DNA of 64,000 nucleotides. Source: JACPPO01 sp965262505. Its GTDB lineage: Bacteria; Acidobacteriota; Vicinamibacteria; Vicinamibacterales; UBA2999. The notes beneath the pieces were generated by a model, which saw nothing but the letters and a program-made list of their open reading frames with translations, did no database searches and was not told the origin of the DNA. The DNA lies in NCBI GenBank assembly GCA_965262505.1, contig CBDHFM010000030.1:682001-746000 (forward strand), given 5' to 3'. The position numbers and the translations under genes are program-made. Below, one piece after another: positions 8,661 through 19,579 of this stretch; the stretch's first letter is position 1; each line of letters opens with the position of its first letter.

Positions 8661-9995
8661 ATGCGACATCCGACTACCACGCTCGCTGGCCTGGCGGCCG
8701 TCATCGCCGCCTCGCTATGGATGTCGGCGCCGACGGCGCAGAGCGTGGATGCAGATCCCTACTGGCCACAGTGGCGCGGACCGCTGGCCAACGGTGTGGC
8801 GACCGCCGCCACGCCGCCGCTCGAGTGGAGCGAGACGAGGAACGTGCGCTGGAAGGTGGAAATCCCAGGCCGCGGTTCGTCGACGCCCATCGTGTGGGGA
8901 GATCGCCTGTATCTGTCGACCGCGATTCCGGCCGGCGTGACCGGCGATGCCCAGCACGCGCCGCGAGGCGGCCTGCGGTCGAGAGGAATGCACCAATTCG
9001 TGGTCATGGCCATCGACCGCAACACCGGGCGCACGGTCTGGGAGCGGGTCGCCCGCGAGCAGGAGCCGCACGAAGGGGCGCACAATGACAACGGCAGCTG
9101 GGCGAACGGCTCGCCCATCACTGACGGCGAGCATCTGTACGTCTACTTCGAATCGTTCGGGTTGTACGCGTACGACATGAACGGCTCGCTGATCTGGGAG
9201 AAGGACCTCGGCGACAAGCGGATGCGCAACGAGTTCGGCGAAGGGTCCACCCCCGCCTTGCACGGCAACACGCTGGTCATCATCTGGGACCACCTGAACG
9301 GCGATGGATCGTTCGTCGTGGCGCTCGACAAGCGCGATGGCAGCGAGTTGTGGCGGAGGCCCCGCGAGGAGATCGACACCTGGGCCACACCGCTCATCCT
9401 CGAAGTCAACGGCCGGCCGCAGGTCATCGTCCCCGCACAGCAGCGGATCCGCAGCTATGACCTGGAAACCGGCGACATCGTGTGGGAAGGCGACGGGCTG
9501 ACCATGAACCCGATTCCGTCACCCGTGCACGAGGACGGTCTGGTGGTCCTGATGAGCGGGTTCCGGGGCAACGATCTCCGGGCGGTCCGCGTGGCGGAGG
9601 CGCGCGGCGATATCGACGGAACGAGCGCGGTCGCCTGGTCCTTCGATCGCGACACGCCGTACGTTCCGTCGCCGATTATCGCGAACGGCGTCCTCTATTT
9701 CCTGAAATCGAACTCGGGCATCGTGTCGGCGTTTGACGCCAAGACCGGCACACCGCACTACCAGAACCAGCGGCTCGGCGGCCTGCCGAACGTCTTCTCG
9801 TCGCCGGTCGCCGCCGGCGACCGCGTCTACTTCACCGGCCGCGAAGGCACGACGATCGTGCTGAAGACCGGCCCGGCTTACGAAGTGCTCGCGACAAACG
9901 TGCTGGACGACGATTTCGATGCGTCGGCGGTGATGGTTGGCAACGACATGTACATGCGCGGACGCAAGTATCTGTACTCGATCGCCGAACCATAA
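8661..9995 (+). CDS. secreted PQQ-like beta-propeller protein
   Basis: 444 aa with a signal peptide (hydrophobic core near 8-24, APTAQS cleavage region). Repeated W-docking blades (YWPQWRGPLANG, NVRWKVEIPGRGSSTPIVWG, YAYDMNGSLIWEKDLGDKR) match the PQQ-binding-like/BamB propeller superfamily common in Acidobacteria and Planctomycetes. There is no membrane anchor and no quinoprotein dehydrogenase active-site evidence, so binding or a structural role is more likely than PQQ catalysis. A good ribosome site (GGAGG) lies 11 bases before the ATG. A palindromic repeat element follows directly after the stop. Confidence 0.8.
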   Translation: MRHPTTTLAGLAAVIAASLWMSAPTAQSVDADPYWPQWRGPLANGVATAATPPLEWSETRNVRWKVEIPGRGSSTPIVWGDRLYLSTAIPAGVTGDAQHAPRGGLRSRGMHQFVVMAIDRNTGRTVWERVAREQEPHEGAHNDNGSWANGSPITDGEHLYVYFESFGLYAYDMNGSLIWEKDLGDKRMRNEFGEGSTPALHGNTLVIIWDHLNGDGSFVVALDKRDGSELWRRPREEIDTWATPLILEVNGRPQVIVPAQQRIRSYDLETGDIVWEGDGLTMNPIPSPVHEDGLVVLMSGFRGNDLRAVRVAEARGDIDGTSAVAWSFDRDTPYVPSPIIANGVLYFLKSNSGIVSAFDAKTGTPHYQNQRLGGLPNVFSSPVAAGDRVYFTGREGTTIVLKTGPAYEVLATNVLDDDFDASAVMVGNDMYMRGRKYLYSIAEP

Positions 9996-9998
9996 ACT

Positions 9999-10151
9999 GG
10001 AACCTTGTTCATTACCTCGTCGCGGGTGGCCGCGGACGGGGCCGCCCCATTCGCGCCGCAGGCGCCACGCACGTGACACGTGCTCTTGGCGCCGAGCACG
10101 AATGGGGCTGTCCGCGGTCAGGACCCGCCTGGAGGTTAGGAAACCGGTTCC
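9999..10151 (+). repeat. palindromic TIR element, copy A
   Basis: About 150 bases between two convergent genes. The ends are imperfect inverted repeats (GGAACC...TTACCTC and GAGGTTAGGAAACCGGTTCC). The inside holds an imperfect hairpin: GGCCGCGGACGGGGCCGCCC on the left can pair with ATGGGGCTGTCCGCGGTC on the right. Four further copies are in the window. At this site it could also act as a two-way transcription terminator. Confidence 0.85.
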
Positions 10152-10153
10152 AA

Positions 10154-10660
10154 TCAGCCGGCAGGGTTGGGCTTGCTGTTGAGCCTGGCGAAGACCGGTC
10201 GCAGCCGGGCCGCGCACGCGCCACGATCCTCCGGCAGCACACGCGTGTTTCCCACGGCCGTCATGAAGTTGGTGTCCCCGTTCCAGCGAGGCACGACATG
10301 CATGTGCACGTGATCGAGCACGCCGGCGCCGGCCGACGTACCGAGGTTGATGCCGACATTGAACCCGTGTGGCTGGTACACCTCGGTCAGCGCCATTTCG
10401 CATTGCTGGGTGAGCCGCCCGATCTCGTTCATCTCGTCGCTCGTCAGTCCGGCGAGCGTCCCCACGTGCCGATACGGCACCACCATCAGATGGCCGTTGT
10501 TATACGGATAGAGATTGAGGACGACGTAGCACGCGCTGCCCGCGAAGACGACGAGGGAATCGGGCTCGGGCAGGCGCGGCGCCTCGCAGAAGACGCAGCC
10601 GGTTTTCTGCCCACCACCGGTGATGTATTCAAGGCGCCACGGGGACCACAGGCGATCCAC
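10154..10660 (-). CDS. HIT-family nucleotide hydrolase/transferase
   Basis: 168 aa. The histidine triad HVHMHVVPRW near 118-127 is the nucleotide-binding active site. CVFC near 22-25 and LNLYPYNNGHLMVVPYRHVG match the HIT/Ap4A phosphorylase-like branch found across bacteria. It probably acts in the cytosol on dinucleoside polyphosphates or AMP-linked compounds; the exact substrate is unknown. It follows the HU-like gene by eight bases on the same strand and is likely cotranscribed with it and rpsA. Confidence 0.88.
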   Translation of the reverse strand: MDRLWSPWRLEYITGGGQKTGCVFCEAPRLPEPDSLVVFAGSACYVVLNLYPYNNGHLMVVPYRHVGTLAGLTSDEMNEIGRLTQQCEMALTEVYQPHGFNVGINLGTSAGAGVLDHVHMHVVPRWNGDTNFMTAVGNTRVLPEDRGACAARLRPVFARLNSKPNPAG

Positions 10661-10668
10661 CGTGATAT

Positions 10669-11034
10669 TCAGACCGCGGCAGAATCCGGCGCGGGCGCTG
10701 CGGCACCCCTGGGCGGCACGCCATCGGCCGACGCGGTCTCGCGGTTGATCAGATCCTTCAGTTCTTTACCCGGCTTGAAGTAGGGCACCTTCTTCGGCGG
10801 CACGTCCACCTTGTCGCCGGTCTTCGGATTGCGGCCCTTGCGCGGCTCCCGCTTGCGAAGCCTGAAGCTTCCAAACCCACGCAACTCGATCTTCTCGCCG
10901 CGGTGCAGCGCATCGATGATGCTCTTGAACACCGTGTCGACGATGGCTTCGGAGTGTTTCTTGGTGAGGTCGGACACCCGCGACACTTCCTCCACGAGCT
11001 CCGCCTTGGTCATGCTGCCGCCAGGTGTATTCAC
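10669..11034 (-). CDS. HU/IHF-family DNA-binding protein
   Basis: 121 aa from a GTG start preceded by GGAGGAG. MTKAELVEEVSRVSDLTKKH begins the helical part, and GFGSFRLRKREPRKGRNPKT is the signature at the base of the DNA-gripping arm. The C-terminal 20 residues are an Ala/Pro tail not found in HU. This IHF-like type often follows rpsA, as it does here. ATG at 11013 is an alternative start. It bends and packs DNA as a dimer. Confidence 0.92.
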   Translation of the reverse strand: MNTPGGSMTKAELVEEVSRVSDLTKKHSEAIVDTVFKSIIDALHRGEKIELRGFGSFRLRKREPRKGRNPKTGDKVDVPPKKVPYFKPGKELKDLINRETASADGVPPRGAAAPAPDSAAV

Positions 11035-11122
11035 CCTCTACTCCTCCACACCGCCGAGCCACACAAGGCCCGGCCGGCGCGTGTCGCACGTGGGGCGGCC
11101 CCCGTAGTACGGCCGGCCTCGC

Positions 11123-12904
<1,782 letters not shown>

Positions 12905-13153
12905 GCCTTGCGCATCCTCCTCGGTCGTAATCGAGCGTCGATTATTCGTTCAGGCGTTCCGGTTTCTGTTGCGGGGGCCGGTCCCCCGCGCTATAACGGC
13001 AATAGAGACGACTGGGATGAGTCGGATCGCCCGCGTGAACGCCGGGCGGCTGGTCGTCCGACACCTCACTGTGAGCGTTTGTCTGTCGCCGATAAGACGT
13101 AGAAGATACGTCACTTATCGGGAAACTGTCAAGGTTGGCGAAAGGATTACGCG

Positions 13154-13975
13154 ATGGCCAAACGCAAGGCCGCCAGGGCTATCGGGCGCAAGAGAGCAGG
13201 CAAGGGCGCGAGCCGGTCGCGAGCGCGGGCTGCCGGCCCAGCCCGTAGGAGAAAGGGCGCGGCCCGCAAGAGTCAGAAGCGCGCCGCTAGCAAGCGCGCC
13301 GCCAGAAAGAGTGCCCCCCGAAAGGCCGCCGCTCGGAGGAGCACTCTCCGGAAGAGCACTGCCCGGAAGAGTTCGGGCCGCACAGGCACTGCAAGGAAGG
13401 GCGCCGCAAGGAAGAGCACTGTGAAGAAGCGCACTGCAAGGAAGAGTGCCGCCGGCAAGGGTACGCGAAAAGTCGCCAGAAAAACGGCCGCTCGGAAAAC
13501 ACCTCGGCATCGCACTGGGAAGGCCGCGGCCCGCCAATCGCCCGGTCGCAGTGCGCGCTCCGTTCGGCCGGGAGGAAGACCCGCCGTGACCCTCGCGTCA
13601 GTGCGCAAAGTGCCGGCGCTCGACCGCGAGCGCAGGACCGTCAGCGACGATGACCTCCTTCCGGCAACCGCCGCGGCCGGGCACAAGGGGCACCGCGATC
13701 TGATCGAACAGATCCACGACCACACCGAGACGAGCCCGGCGCTCACGGGCGGCGACGTCGACGCGGATTGGGCGGGCGCGTACGCGGTGGGCGATGAGGC
13801 GCCTGGCGGCGACAACCCGACGCCCGACCAGGATATCGTCGACGAAATCGGGAAGGCACTCGGCGTCCGGTACGAGGACGGCGAGGAACTGAAGGGCGCG
13901 GAGAAGATCAGCGACCGCGACAAGAATCGCTGGGAGCTGGACCCAGAGTCCGCGGAGGACTTCGAGGATCGGTGA
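13154..13975 (+). CDS. histone H1-like basic domain fused to a DUF6335-type acidic domain
   Basis: 273 aa of two unlike halves. Residues 1-140 are almost only Lys, Arg, Ala and Ser in irregular ARKS/ARKG units, like eukaryotic H1 tails and bacterial Hc1/AlgP-type proteins, and should bind DNA or RNA. Residues 175-273 are acidic and resemble DUF6335 of cyanobacteria: TGGDVDADWAGA, TPDQDIVDEIGKALGVRYED and RWELDPESAEDFEDR. Function of that domain is unknown. It is divergent from rpsA across about 250 bases. The repetitive codons of the first half could expand or shrink by slippage. Confidence 0.75.
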   Translation: MAKRKAARAIGRKRAGKGASRSRARAAGPARRRKGAARKSQKRAASKRAARKSAPRKAAARRSTLRKSTARKSSGRTGTARKGAARKSTVKKRTARKSAAGKGTRKVARKTAARKTPRHRTGKAAARQSPGRSARSVRPGGRPAVTLASVRKVPALDRERRTVSDDDLLPATAAAGHKGHRDLIEQIHDHTETSPALTGGDVDADWAGAYAVGDEAPGGDNPTPDQDIVDEIGKALGVRYEDGEELKGAEKISDRDKNRWELDPESAEDFEDR

Positions 13976-13987
13976 GCGACTGAATCC

Positions 13988-14650
13988 CTAGTTGTCGATC
14001 TTCCGTCTGACCAGTTGCATGACCGTGCCGACGACCTGATCGATCGGCATGTCGGTCGTGTCGATGTACACGGCGTCCGCCGCAAGCGTCAGCGGCGAGG
14101 CAGTCCGGGTTGTATCCGCCTCGTCGCGGGCCGCGATCGACGCGGCAACGGCCTCCTGCCCCGCCTGGCCGCTGGTGTGCGCTGTATCGCCCGCGCGCCG
14201 ACGCGCCCGCTCATCGGCTGACGCATCAAGGTAGATCTTCACGTCAGCCGTCGGGAAGACGACGCTGCCGATATCTCGCCCCTCCATCACGACGCCGCCC
14301 GTCTTGCCAAGCGTCCGCTGACACGCGACCATGATCTCGCGTACGCGTGGCAGCCTGGCGACCGCCGCGGCTACCTTGTCGATCTCGGATGTGCGAATGG
14401 CGCGCGTGACATCGTGCCCGTCGATGGACACGACACCGCCTTCGACGACGATGCGGGCGCGATCAGCCAGATCCGCGACGGCGCCCTCATCATCAAGCGC
14501 GACGCGTTCGACGTTCGCCTTCCAGCCAACCGCGCGATACATCGCGCCCGTGTCGATGTGGCGATACCCAAGCGACGCCGCGAGCGTGGCCGCCACGGTG
14601 CCCTTTCCTGCGCCAGAAGGACCATCGATGGCGATGACGAGTCTCTTCAT
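13988..14650 (-). CDS. cmk: cytidylate kinase
   Basis: 220 aa. IDGPSGAGKGTVAATLAASL is the P-loop, YRHIDTGAMYRAVGWK the nucleoside-binding stretch and VMEGRDIGSVVFPTADVKIY the conserved CMP kinase motif. It phosphorylates CMP and dCMP. Its stop lies 12 bases from the convergent DUF6335 gene stop. In many bacteria cmk precedes rpsA; here the H1-like gene lies between them. Confidence 0.95.
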   Translation of the reverse strand: MKRLVIAIDGPSGAGKGTVAATLAASLGYRHIDTGAMYRAVGWKANVERVALDDEGAVADLADRARIVVEGGVVSIDGHDVTRAIRTSEIDKVAAAVARLPRVREIMVACQRTLGKTGGVVMEGRDIGSVVFPTADVKIYLDASADERARRRAGDTAHTSGQAGQEAVAASIAARDEADTTRTASPLTLAADAVYIDTTDMPIDQVVGTVMQLVRRKIDN

Positions 14651-14839
14651 CTGTGATCTGTGATTCGTGCGTCACACATCAGGACCCACGAATCGCCAAT
14701 GCTAACATGCGGCATCTATGCGCTCGCGTCATCTCATCGCACTCGACGTCATGAACCCGCCCCACGATGACGGTACCGCGGCGTGACCACACATCGGTCG
14801 CGCGCCGAGCGTGACCCGGATGGGCGTCGCGGCGGCATC

Positions 14840-15616
14840 ATGATCGGGGGGGTGACGCGCCTGCAGAAGATCCTGTCGAGGGCCGGTGTCGCGTCACGCC
14901 GTGCGGCTGAAGCGATGATCGCAGCAGGCCGCGTATCGGTCAACGGCACGACCGTGCGCGAGATGGGGACGAAGGCAGACGCAACCTCCGATCACATCCG
15001 CGTCGACGGGCGGCGGATCAAGACCGCGGAACGGCTCCGTTACATTCTGCTGAACAAGCCTGCGGGCTACGTCACGACCCGATCGGACCCCCAGCGCCGG
15101 CCCACGGTGATCGACCTGCTCCGGGGGGTCAGGGAGTACGTCTATCCGGCAGGCCGGCTTGACTACGACACCGAGGGGCTGGTGCTCCTGACCAACGACG
15201 GCGACCTTGCGGCGAGGCTGACGCATCCCCGGCATGGCGTCGAGCGGACGTACGAAGCACGCGTGGCTGGCGTGCCGGATGCCGACGCCGTCGAACGCCT
15301 GCGGAAGGGGATTCCGCTGGACGGCCGTCGCACGCGACCGGCGGAGGTGACACTGTTACATAGAGGCCGGAGCGACCGCGACAGCCTGCTGGTGATGACG
15401 ATTCGTGAAGGACGGAATCGGCAGGTGCGGCGGATGTGCGAAGCGGTCGGCCATCCCGTGAAGGTGCTCGCCCGCACGTGCGTGGGGCCCCTCAAGGACA
15501 AGCGCCTGAAGCGCGGCACGTGGCGAGACCTCACAGTGGAGGAAGTCCGAGTACTGAAGAAGGCCGCGAGCCTCGAGCAGAAAGCGCCAGGCGGAAAGCG
15601 CAAACTCACTCGTTAA
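14840..15616 (+). CDS. rluB: 23S rRNA pseudouridine synthase, RluB-type
   Basis: About 258 aa. An S4 RNA-binding domain (RLQKILSRAGVASRRAAEAM) is followed by the RsuA/RluB catalytic domain with the active-site aspartate in YPAGRLDYDTEGLVLLTNDG and the REGRNRQVRRMCEAVGHPV motif. It isomerises uridine in the large-subunit rRNA. Start choice is uncertain: ATG at 14840 fits the family length; GTG at 14852 and GTG at 14783 are in frame. Its last four bases overlap the stop of convergent scpB. Confidence 0.92.
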   Translation: MIGGVTRLQKILSRAGVASRRAAEAMIAAGRVSVNGTTVREMGTKADATSDHIRVDGRRIKTAERLRYILLNKPAGYVTTRSDPQRRPTVIDLLRGVREYVYPAGRLDYDTEGLVLLTNDGDLAARLTHPRHGVERTYEARVAGVPDADAVERLRKGIPLDGRRTRPAEVTLLHRGRSDRDSLLVMTIREGRNRQVRRMCEAVGHPVKVLARTCVGPLKDKRLKRGTWRDLTVEEVRVLKKAASLEQKAPGGKRKLTR

Positions 15617-16302
15617 TTTTCCGCCTTCGGGCTCGCATTCTCGCTCGGCTCGTCGTCGCCGAGCGGCAACATTTCCTCTCGCGGTGTCACCTCGAAGAGC
15701 CCTCCCGGCGGATCGAACCCGAGCGCTTCGGCCATTTCCTCGATCTTCGGCAAGTCGCCCAGGTCGTTCAGCCCGAACCGGATCAGGAATTCCTTCGTCG
15801 TCGCGTACAGAAACGGCCGGCCGACGACGTTCTTGCGGCCGACGATCTTGATCAGATGCCGCTCCAACAGCGTGGAAAGAACACCCACGGGGTTGACGCC
15901 ACGAATCTCGGAGATCTCGACCGATGTGATCGGCTGCTTGTATGCGATGACGGCGAGCGTCTCGAGTCCCTGGACCGTCAACTTCTGCGTCGAACGCTCG
16001 TGGAACAGCCGTCGGACCCATTCGTGCAACTCCGGGCGCGTGACGATCTGATACCCGCCGGCCACATCGACGCACTGCAGGCCCGGCCGCTGGTCGTAGT
16101 CAGCCCTGAGCGCCTGCACGGCGGCCGTCACGTCCTCCTTCGGCTCGTCGGCCAGCAGTTTGAACAGCATCCTGAGCGTCATCGGCTCCGGCGAGGCGAA
16201 GACCAGCGCCTCGACAATCGCCTTGAGCTCGGCCGAGGCGGTACCGGTGGTGGCGGTCTCAGTCTTCGCTATGTTCTCTACGTCGTTCTCTATGTCTGCC
16301 AT
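15613..16302 (-). CDS. scpB: segregation and condensation protein B
   Basis: 229 aa. ELKAIVEALVFASPEPMT opens the winged-helix pair; LETLAVIAYKQPITSVEISE and IRGVNPVGVLSTLLERHLI are the family signatures. ScpB binds ScpA and Smc in the condensin-like complex that packs chromosomes. It follows scpA by 18 bases in an operon with trpS. N- and C-terminal tails are acidic and low in complexity. Confidence 0.95.
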   Translation of the reverse strand: MADIENDVENIAKTETATTGTASAELKAIVEALVFASPEPMTLRMLFKLLADEPKEDVTAAVQALRADYDQRPGLQCVDVAGGYQIVTRPELHEWVRRLFHERSTQKLTVQGLETLAVIAYKQPITSVEISEIRGVNPVGVLSTLLERHLIKIVGRKNVVGRPFLYATTKEFLIRFGLNDLGDLPKIEEMAEALGFDPPGGLFEVTPREEMLPLGDDEPSENASPKAEN

Positions 16303-16320
16303 GTGCTATCGGGAGGGCCT

Positions 16321-17133
16321 TTACCGCTCCGCCGATCCATTCCGCGGGTCGCCTATGGGACGGGGCGCATCTGCCGGACGCGCGCGCTTGTAGACGCGGA
16401 TTGCCCCGAAGCCCACCGACTGAAACACGCGAATCAGCTTCAAACGAATCATCTCGAGCAAGGCGAGAAACGTCACGATCATGAACGACCGCGATCCGTC
16501 CCCATCCGTGAACAGATCCTCGAATCCGCACGCCTCCGTTTCGGACAGCCGCCCCAGCAGTTGGTCTATGCGATCTTCCATCGAAATCTGGTCTGGTGGC
16601 AGGACCATCGGCGGCTTGCGGCTCGCGCGCTCCAGCACGCCGCGGAACGCCGCCAGCAGGCTAAAGAGATCGACCTCGAACTCAGGCTCGTAAGCGTCGC
16701 CCGCGGCTCCAGCCACGCTGGCGTCGGGGCGGCCAAACTGCGCGCCCCGCAGCGTCTCCCGGTCGTGCAGCAGTCCCGCCGCCGCTTTGTATTTCTGGTG
16801 CTCGAGCAGACGCCGGACGAGCGCCTCGCGCGGATCCTCTTCGCCCTCGACATCCTCCTGCGACGGATCTGGACGCGGCAGCAACGTGCGCGACTTGATG
16901 TGAATCAGCGTCGCGGCCATCACCAGGAACTCCCCCGCCAGATCCAGGTCCATCTCCTGCATCAGTCCGATGTACCCGAGATACTGCTCCGTGATGAGCG
17001 CGATGGGAATGTCGTAGATATCGATCTCGTGCTTGCGAATGAGGTGCAGCAGGAGGTCAAGCGGGCCCTCGAAGGCGTCGAGCTTGACCTGGTACGAGTC
17101 GGGCGACGATTCGAAATCTGTGTGTTCCGTCAC
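16321..17133 (-). CDS. scpA: segregation and condensation protein A (kleisin)
   Basis: 270 aa. YQVKLDAFEGPLDLLLHLIR near 14-33 is the ScpA N-terminal signature, followed by KHEIDIYDIPIALITEQYLG; the C-terminal winged helix holds SFMIVTFLALLEMIRLKLI. As kleisin it bridges the Smc heads with ScpB. The gene starts two bases after the trpS stop codon and precedes scpB, the usual pairing. Confidence 0.95.
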   Translation of the reverse strand: MTEHTDFESSPDSYQVKLDAFEGPLDLLLHLIRKHEIDIYDIPIALITEQYLGYIGLMQEMDLDLAGEFLVMAATLIHIKSRTLLPRPDPSQEDVEGEEDPREALVRRLLEHQKYKAAAGLLHDRETLRGAQFGRPDASVAGAAGDAYEPEFEVDLFSLLAAFRGVLERASRKPPMVLPPDQISMEDRIDQLLGRLSETEACGFEDLFTDGDGSRSFMIVTFLALLEMIRLKLIRVFQSVGFGAIRVYKRARPADAPRPIGDPRNGSAER

Positions 17134-17135
17134 GC

Positions 17136-18131
17136 CTAGTACCGCAGCTTCACTGCATCGCGAACGCGCTCCATCGTGGCCTGCGCGATCGTCCGCGCCT
17201 TGCGCGAGCCCTCCACCGCAATCTCGCGGATCTGTCCGGGCCTGGCCATCACCTCACGGCGGCGCTCGCGCATCGGCTCGAGCATCGCGTTCATCGCACG
17301 CGCGAGCCTGGTCTTGACCTCAACATCGCCGACCGTGCCGGCACGGTACCGCGCCTTGAGATCCTCCACTTCCGCCGCGTCCGGGTTGAACGCGTCATGG
17401 TAGATGAAGACCGGGTTCCCCTCAACCGTCCCCGGAATGTCGGCCCGGATCCGTTTGGGATCCGTATACATCTGCCGCACCTTCTTCACGACCGCCTCGC
17501 TGTCGTCGGTCAGGTCGATCGTATTGCCGTAGCTCTTGCTCATCTTGCGGTTGTCGAGTCCGGGCAGGCGCGGCACCGGCGTCAGCAGGGGCTGCGGCTC
17601 GACGAGCACCTCGCCATAGAATTGGTTGAAGCGGCGAACGACTTCACGCGACAGTTCCAGGTGCGGCACCTGGTCGTCGCCGACGGGCACGAACCGGCCA
17701 TCGTACATGGCGACGTCGGCGGTCTGCAGCAGCGGATAGCCCAGGAAGCCGAGCGTGGAGAGATCCTTTTCCACAAGCTGCTCCCGCTGCTCCTTGTAGG
17801 TCGGCACACGCTCCAGCCACGGAATCGGGATCACCATCGAGAGCAACAGGTACAACTCGGCATGTTCCGGCACGAGCGACTGGACAAAAATCGTGCTGCG
17901 GTCGGGATCGACGCCCCCGGCGATCCAGTCGGCGACGTTCTCGAGCGCGTAGCCTGTGATCCCGCTGCTGTTCGCATAGTCGCTGGTGAGCGCGTGCCAG
18001 TCGGCGACGAAATAGAAACAGTCGTACTGCTCCTGGAGCGCCGTCCAGTTCTTCAGGGCACCGACCAGGTGGCCGAGATGAAGCCCGCCAGTCGGGCGCA
18101 TGCCGCTGACGACGCGCAGTTTCGCATTCAC
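17136..18131 (-). CDS. trpS: tryptophan-tRNA ligase
   Basis: 331 aa, normal for the bacterial enzyme. RPTGGLHLGHLVGALKNW contains the HIGH-type motif (HLGH), and DNRKMSKSYGNTI has the KMSKS loop; GDDQVPHLELSREV is the conserved tRNA-synthetase Ib stretch. It charges tRNA-Trp. It lies 16 bases after the M50 protease gene and next to scpA, all on one strand. Confidence 0.97.
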   Translation of the reverse strand: MNAKLRVVSGMRPTGGLHLGHLVGALKNWTALQEQYDCFYFVADWHALTSDYANSSGITGYALENVADWIAGGVDPDRSTIFVQSLVPEHAELYLLLSMVIPIPWLERVPTYKEQREQLVEKDLSTLGFLGYPLLQTADVAMYDGRFVPVGDDQVPHLELSREVVRRFNQFYGEVLVEPQPLLTPVPRLPGLDNRKMSKSYGNTIDLTDDSEAVVKKVRQMYTDPKRIRADIPGTVEGNPVFIYHDAFNPDAAEVEDLKARYRAGTVGDVEVKTRLARAMNAMLEPMRERRREVMARPGQIREIAVEGSRKARTIAQATMERVRDAVKLRY

Positions 18132-18147
18132 GTCAGTGCCTGGTGTC

Positions 18148-18792
18148 TCAGCGCAACCACGACAGAATGAAGAGATACGGCGGAGAAATAATCGTCCAGA
18201 GCGTCCCGGTGAACATCAGGCCGTACAAGATCAGAAAACCGAACGGCCGGAGGCGATCGAAGGCGTCGGCCATCGGGCCCGTCAGGAGCCCGGACAGCAC
18301 GTTGCCGCCGTCGAGCGGCGGTACGGGCAGCATGTTGAAGACGGCCAGCAGCACGTTGAGGCGAACCGTGAGGTCAAGCCCCAACGCCAGGCGGGCCGAT
18401 AGCTCAACGCCGCCGGCGCCGGCGTCAACGGGTGCCACCATGGGCAGGAGAGTCGCCGCCACGGTGGCAAGCATCAGGTTGCTGGCGGGACCGGCAGCCG
18501 CGACCCCCATGAATTTCTGTCGCCAGTCCGGGCCTAGCTTCGCGGTGTTGACCGGCACGGGCTTCGCCCATCCGATGAGCGGCAAGCCGCTCACCATCGC
18601 GATGAGTGGAAAGACAACGGTGCCGACCGGATCGATGTGTACCACCGGGTTGAGGGAGAGGCGGCCGAGCGTGCGCGCCGTGGAATCGCCCAGCCGATCC
18701 GCGGCCCATGCATGCGCCGCTTCGTGCACTGTCAGGGAACACAGGAGGACGGCAAGCCCGGTGAGGAGCTGAACGATATCGATGTCTGGCAA
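18148..18792 (-). CDS. site-2-protease family (M50) membrane metalloprotease
   Basis: About 214 aa from a TTG start. SLTVHEAAHAWAADRLGD holds the HExxH zinc site inside a membrane helix and NMLPVPPLDGGNVL is the NxxPxPxLDGG motif giving the third zinc ligand. Four to six hydrophobic spans are present; no PDZ domain. Family members cut membrane-anchored regulators. I chose TTG at 18792 because the longer in-frame version (to 18915) overlaps the preceding secreted-protein gene and its extra residues are not membrane-like. It is followed closely by trpS. Confidence 0.85.
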   Translation of the reverse strand: MPDIDIVQLLTGLAVLLCSLTVHEAAHAWAADRLGDSTARTLGRLSLNPVVHIDPVGTVVFPLIAMVSGLPLIGWAKPVPVNTAKLGPDWRQKFMGVAAAGPASNLMLATVAATLLPMVAPVDAGAGGVELSARLALGLDLTVRLNVLLAVFNMLPVPPLDGGNVLSGLLTGPMADAFDRLRPFGFLILYGLMFTGTLWTIISPPYLFILSWLR

Positions 18793-18865
18793 CGGGCCGA
18801 CAGCGTACCACAGGCGCCAGGGCCCGGCCTGTGGCAGACGGCCTACCGCATTGTGTCGCGCCGCG

Positions 18866-19354
18866 TCAGAATTCTGGCGCGCACATCCTCCCTGGCTCCT
18901 CGTCCGACCAGCCAAACTCCTCGTCCGACCACGCGGGCAACACGTCGTGCATCTGGCGTTCCATCATGGGCGGCGTCAGGAGGCCGTGCATCTGCCTCAT
19001 CTCATCCATCATGGCGGATTGGCGCTCGATGATCGCCGTCAGCAACGCCTCCATGGCGACCATCTTGAATTCGCCCGTGAACATGCGCATGTCGTCCACA
19101 AGGGCCTCCATGCGGTCGTCCATGGCCTCCCAGCGCGTCGGCGCGACCTCGTGCCTCATCCAAACCCCGTCACCAAGGCCCACCGGTATCGTCCCGTCAC
19201 CAAGGTCCACCGGCGCGATCGCCCCCTGGCACGCCTGCTCCTGGGACTGCCCGTCGGCAAGCTGGCCGGCCCATGACGGTGAGGCGACTACCAGAAACAA
19301 CGCAGCCGCCGCCCCGACGGTAACTGTCCAGACCCATCGATGCAGTGTATTCAT
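18866..19354 (-). CDS. secreted hypothetical protein, Met-rich
   Basis: 162 aa. A clear signal peptide (basic start, core VTVGAAAALFLVVA, cleavage near SWA-GQ) precedes a mature part of about 130 residues. Its helical segment (WEAMDDRMEALVDDMRMFTG...MMDEMRQMHGLLTPPMMERQ) is rich in Met and acidic residues and may form a coiled coil. AAGGAG lies six bases before the ATG. I recognise no family. It stands ahead of the M50 protease gene on the same strand. Confidence 0.65.
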   Translation of the reverse strand: MNTLHRWVWTVTVGAAAALFLVVASPSWAGQLADGQSQEQACQGAIAPVDLGDGTIPVGLGDGVWMRHEVAPTRWEAMDDRMEALVDDMRMFTGEFKMVAMEALLTAIIERQSAMMDEMRQMHGLLTPPMMERQMHDVLPAWSDEEFGWSDEEPGRMCAPEF

Positions 19355-19579
19355 GGCATCTCCTTAGGTGGCTATGGCAGCCGCAGGGCAAGGAGGCACG
19401 CCTCGTGCCAGACGGCTCAGGCAGTGGGTGGCGGCGTTCCGGGAAAGTTCGAGGTCGGACGCCGGCGCTCGGTGGGAAAGTTCAGCGGAAACTCGAAAAA
19501 ACCCGCACGGTGCGCGGCAAGGGGGCGCCCGGTGCACTCAACGAATCCGGACGCGATCACGACCTCAAAAACCAGCCCC

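Noticed and set aside
9519..10403. Frames running through the palindromic repeats (text like LTADSPIRARRQ and CGANGAAPSAATRDE)
   Set aside because: The same peptide text appears at every repeat copy in several frames, so it is repeat-derived, not a conserved protein.
15436..17139. 567-codon plus-strand frame across scpB and scpA
   Set aside because: Lies opposite two certain genes and shows no domain or fitting ribosome site.
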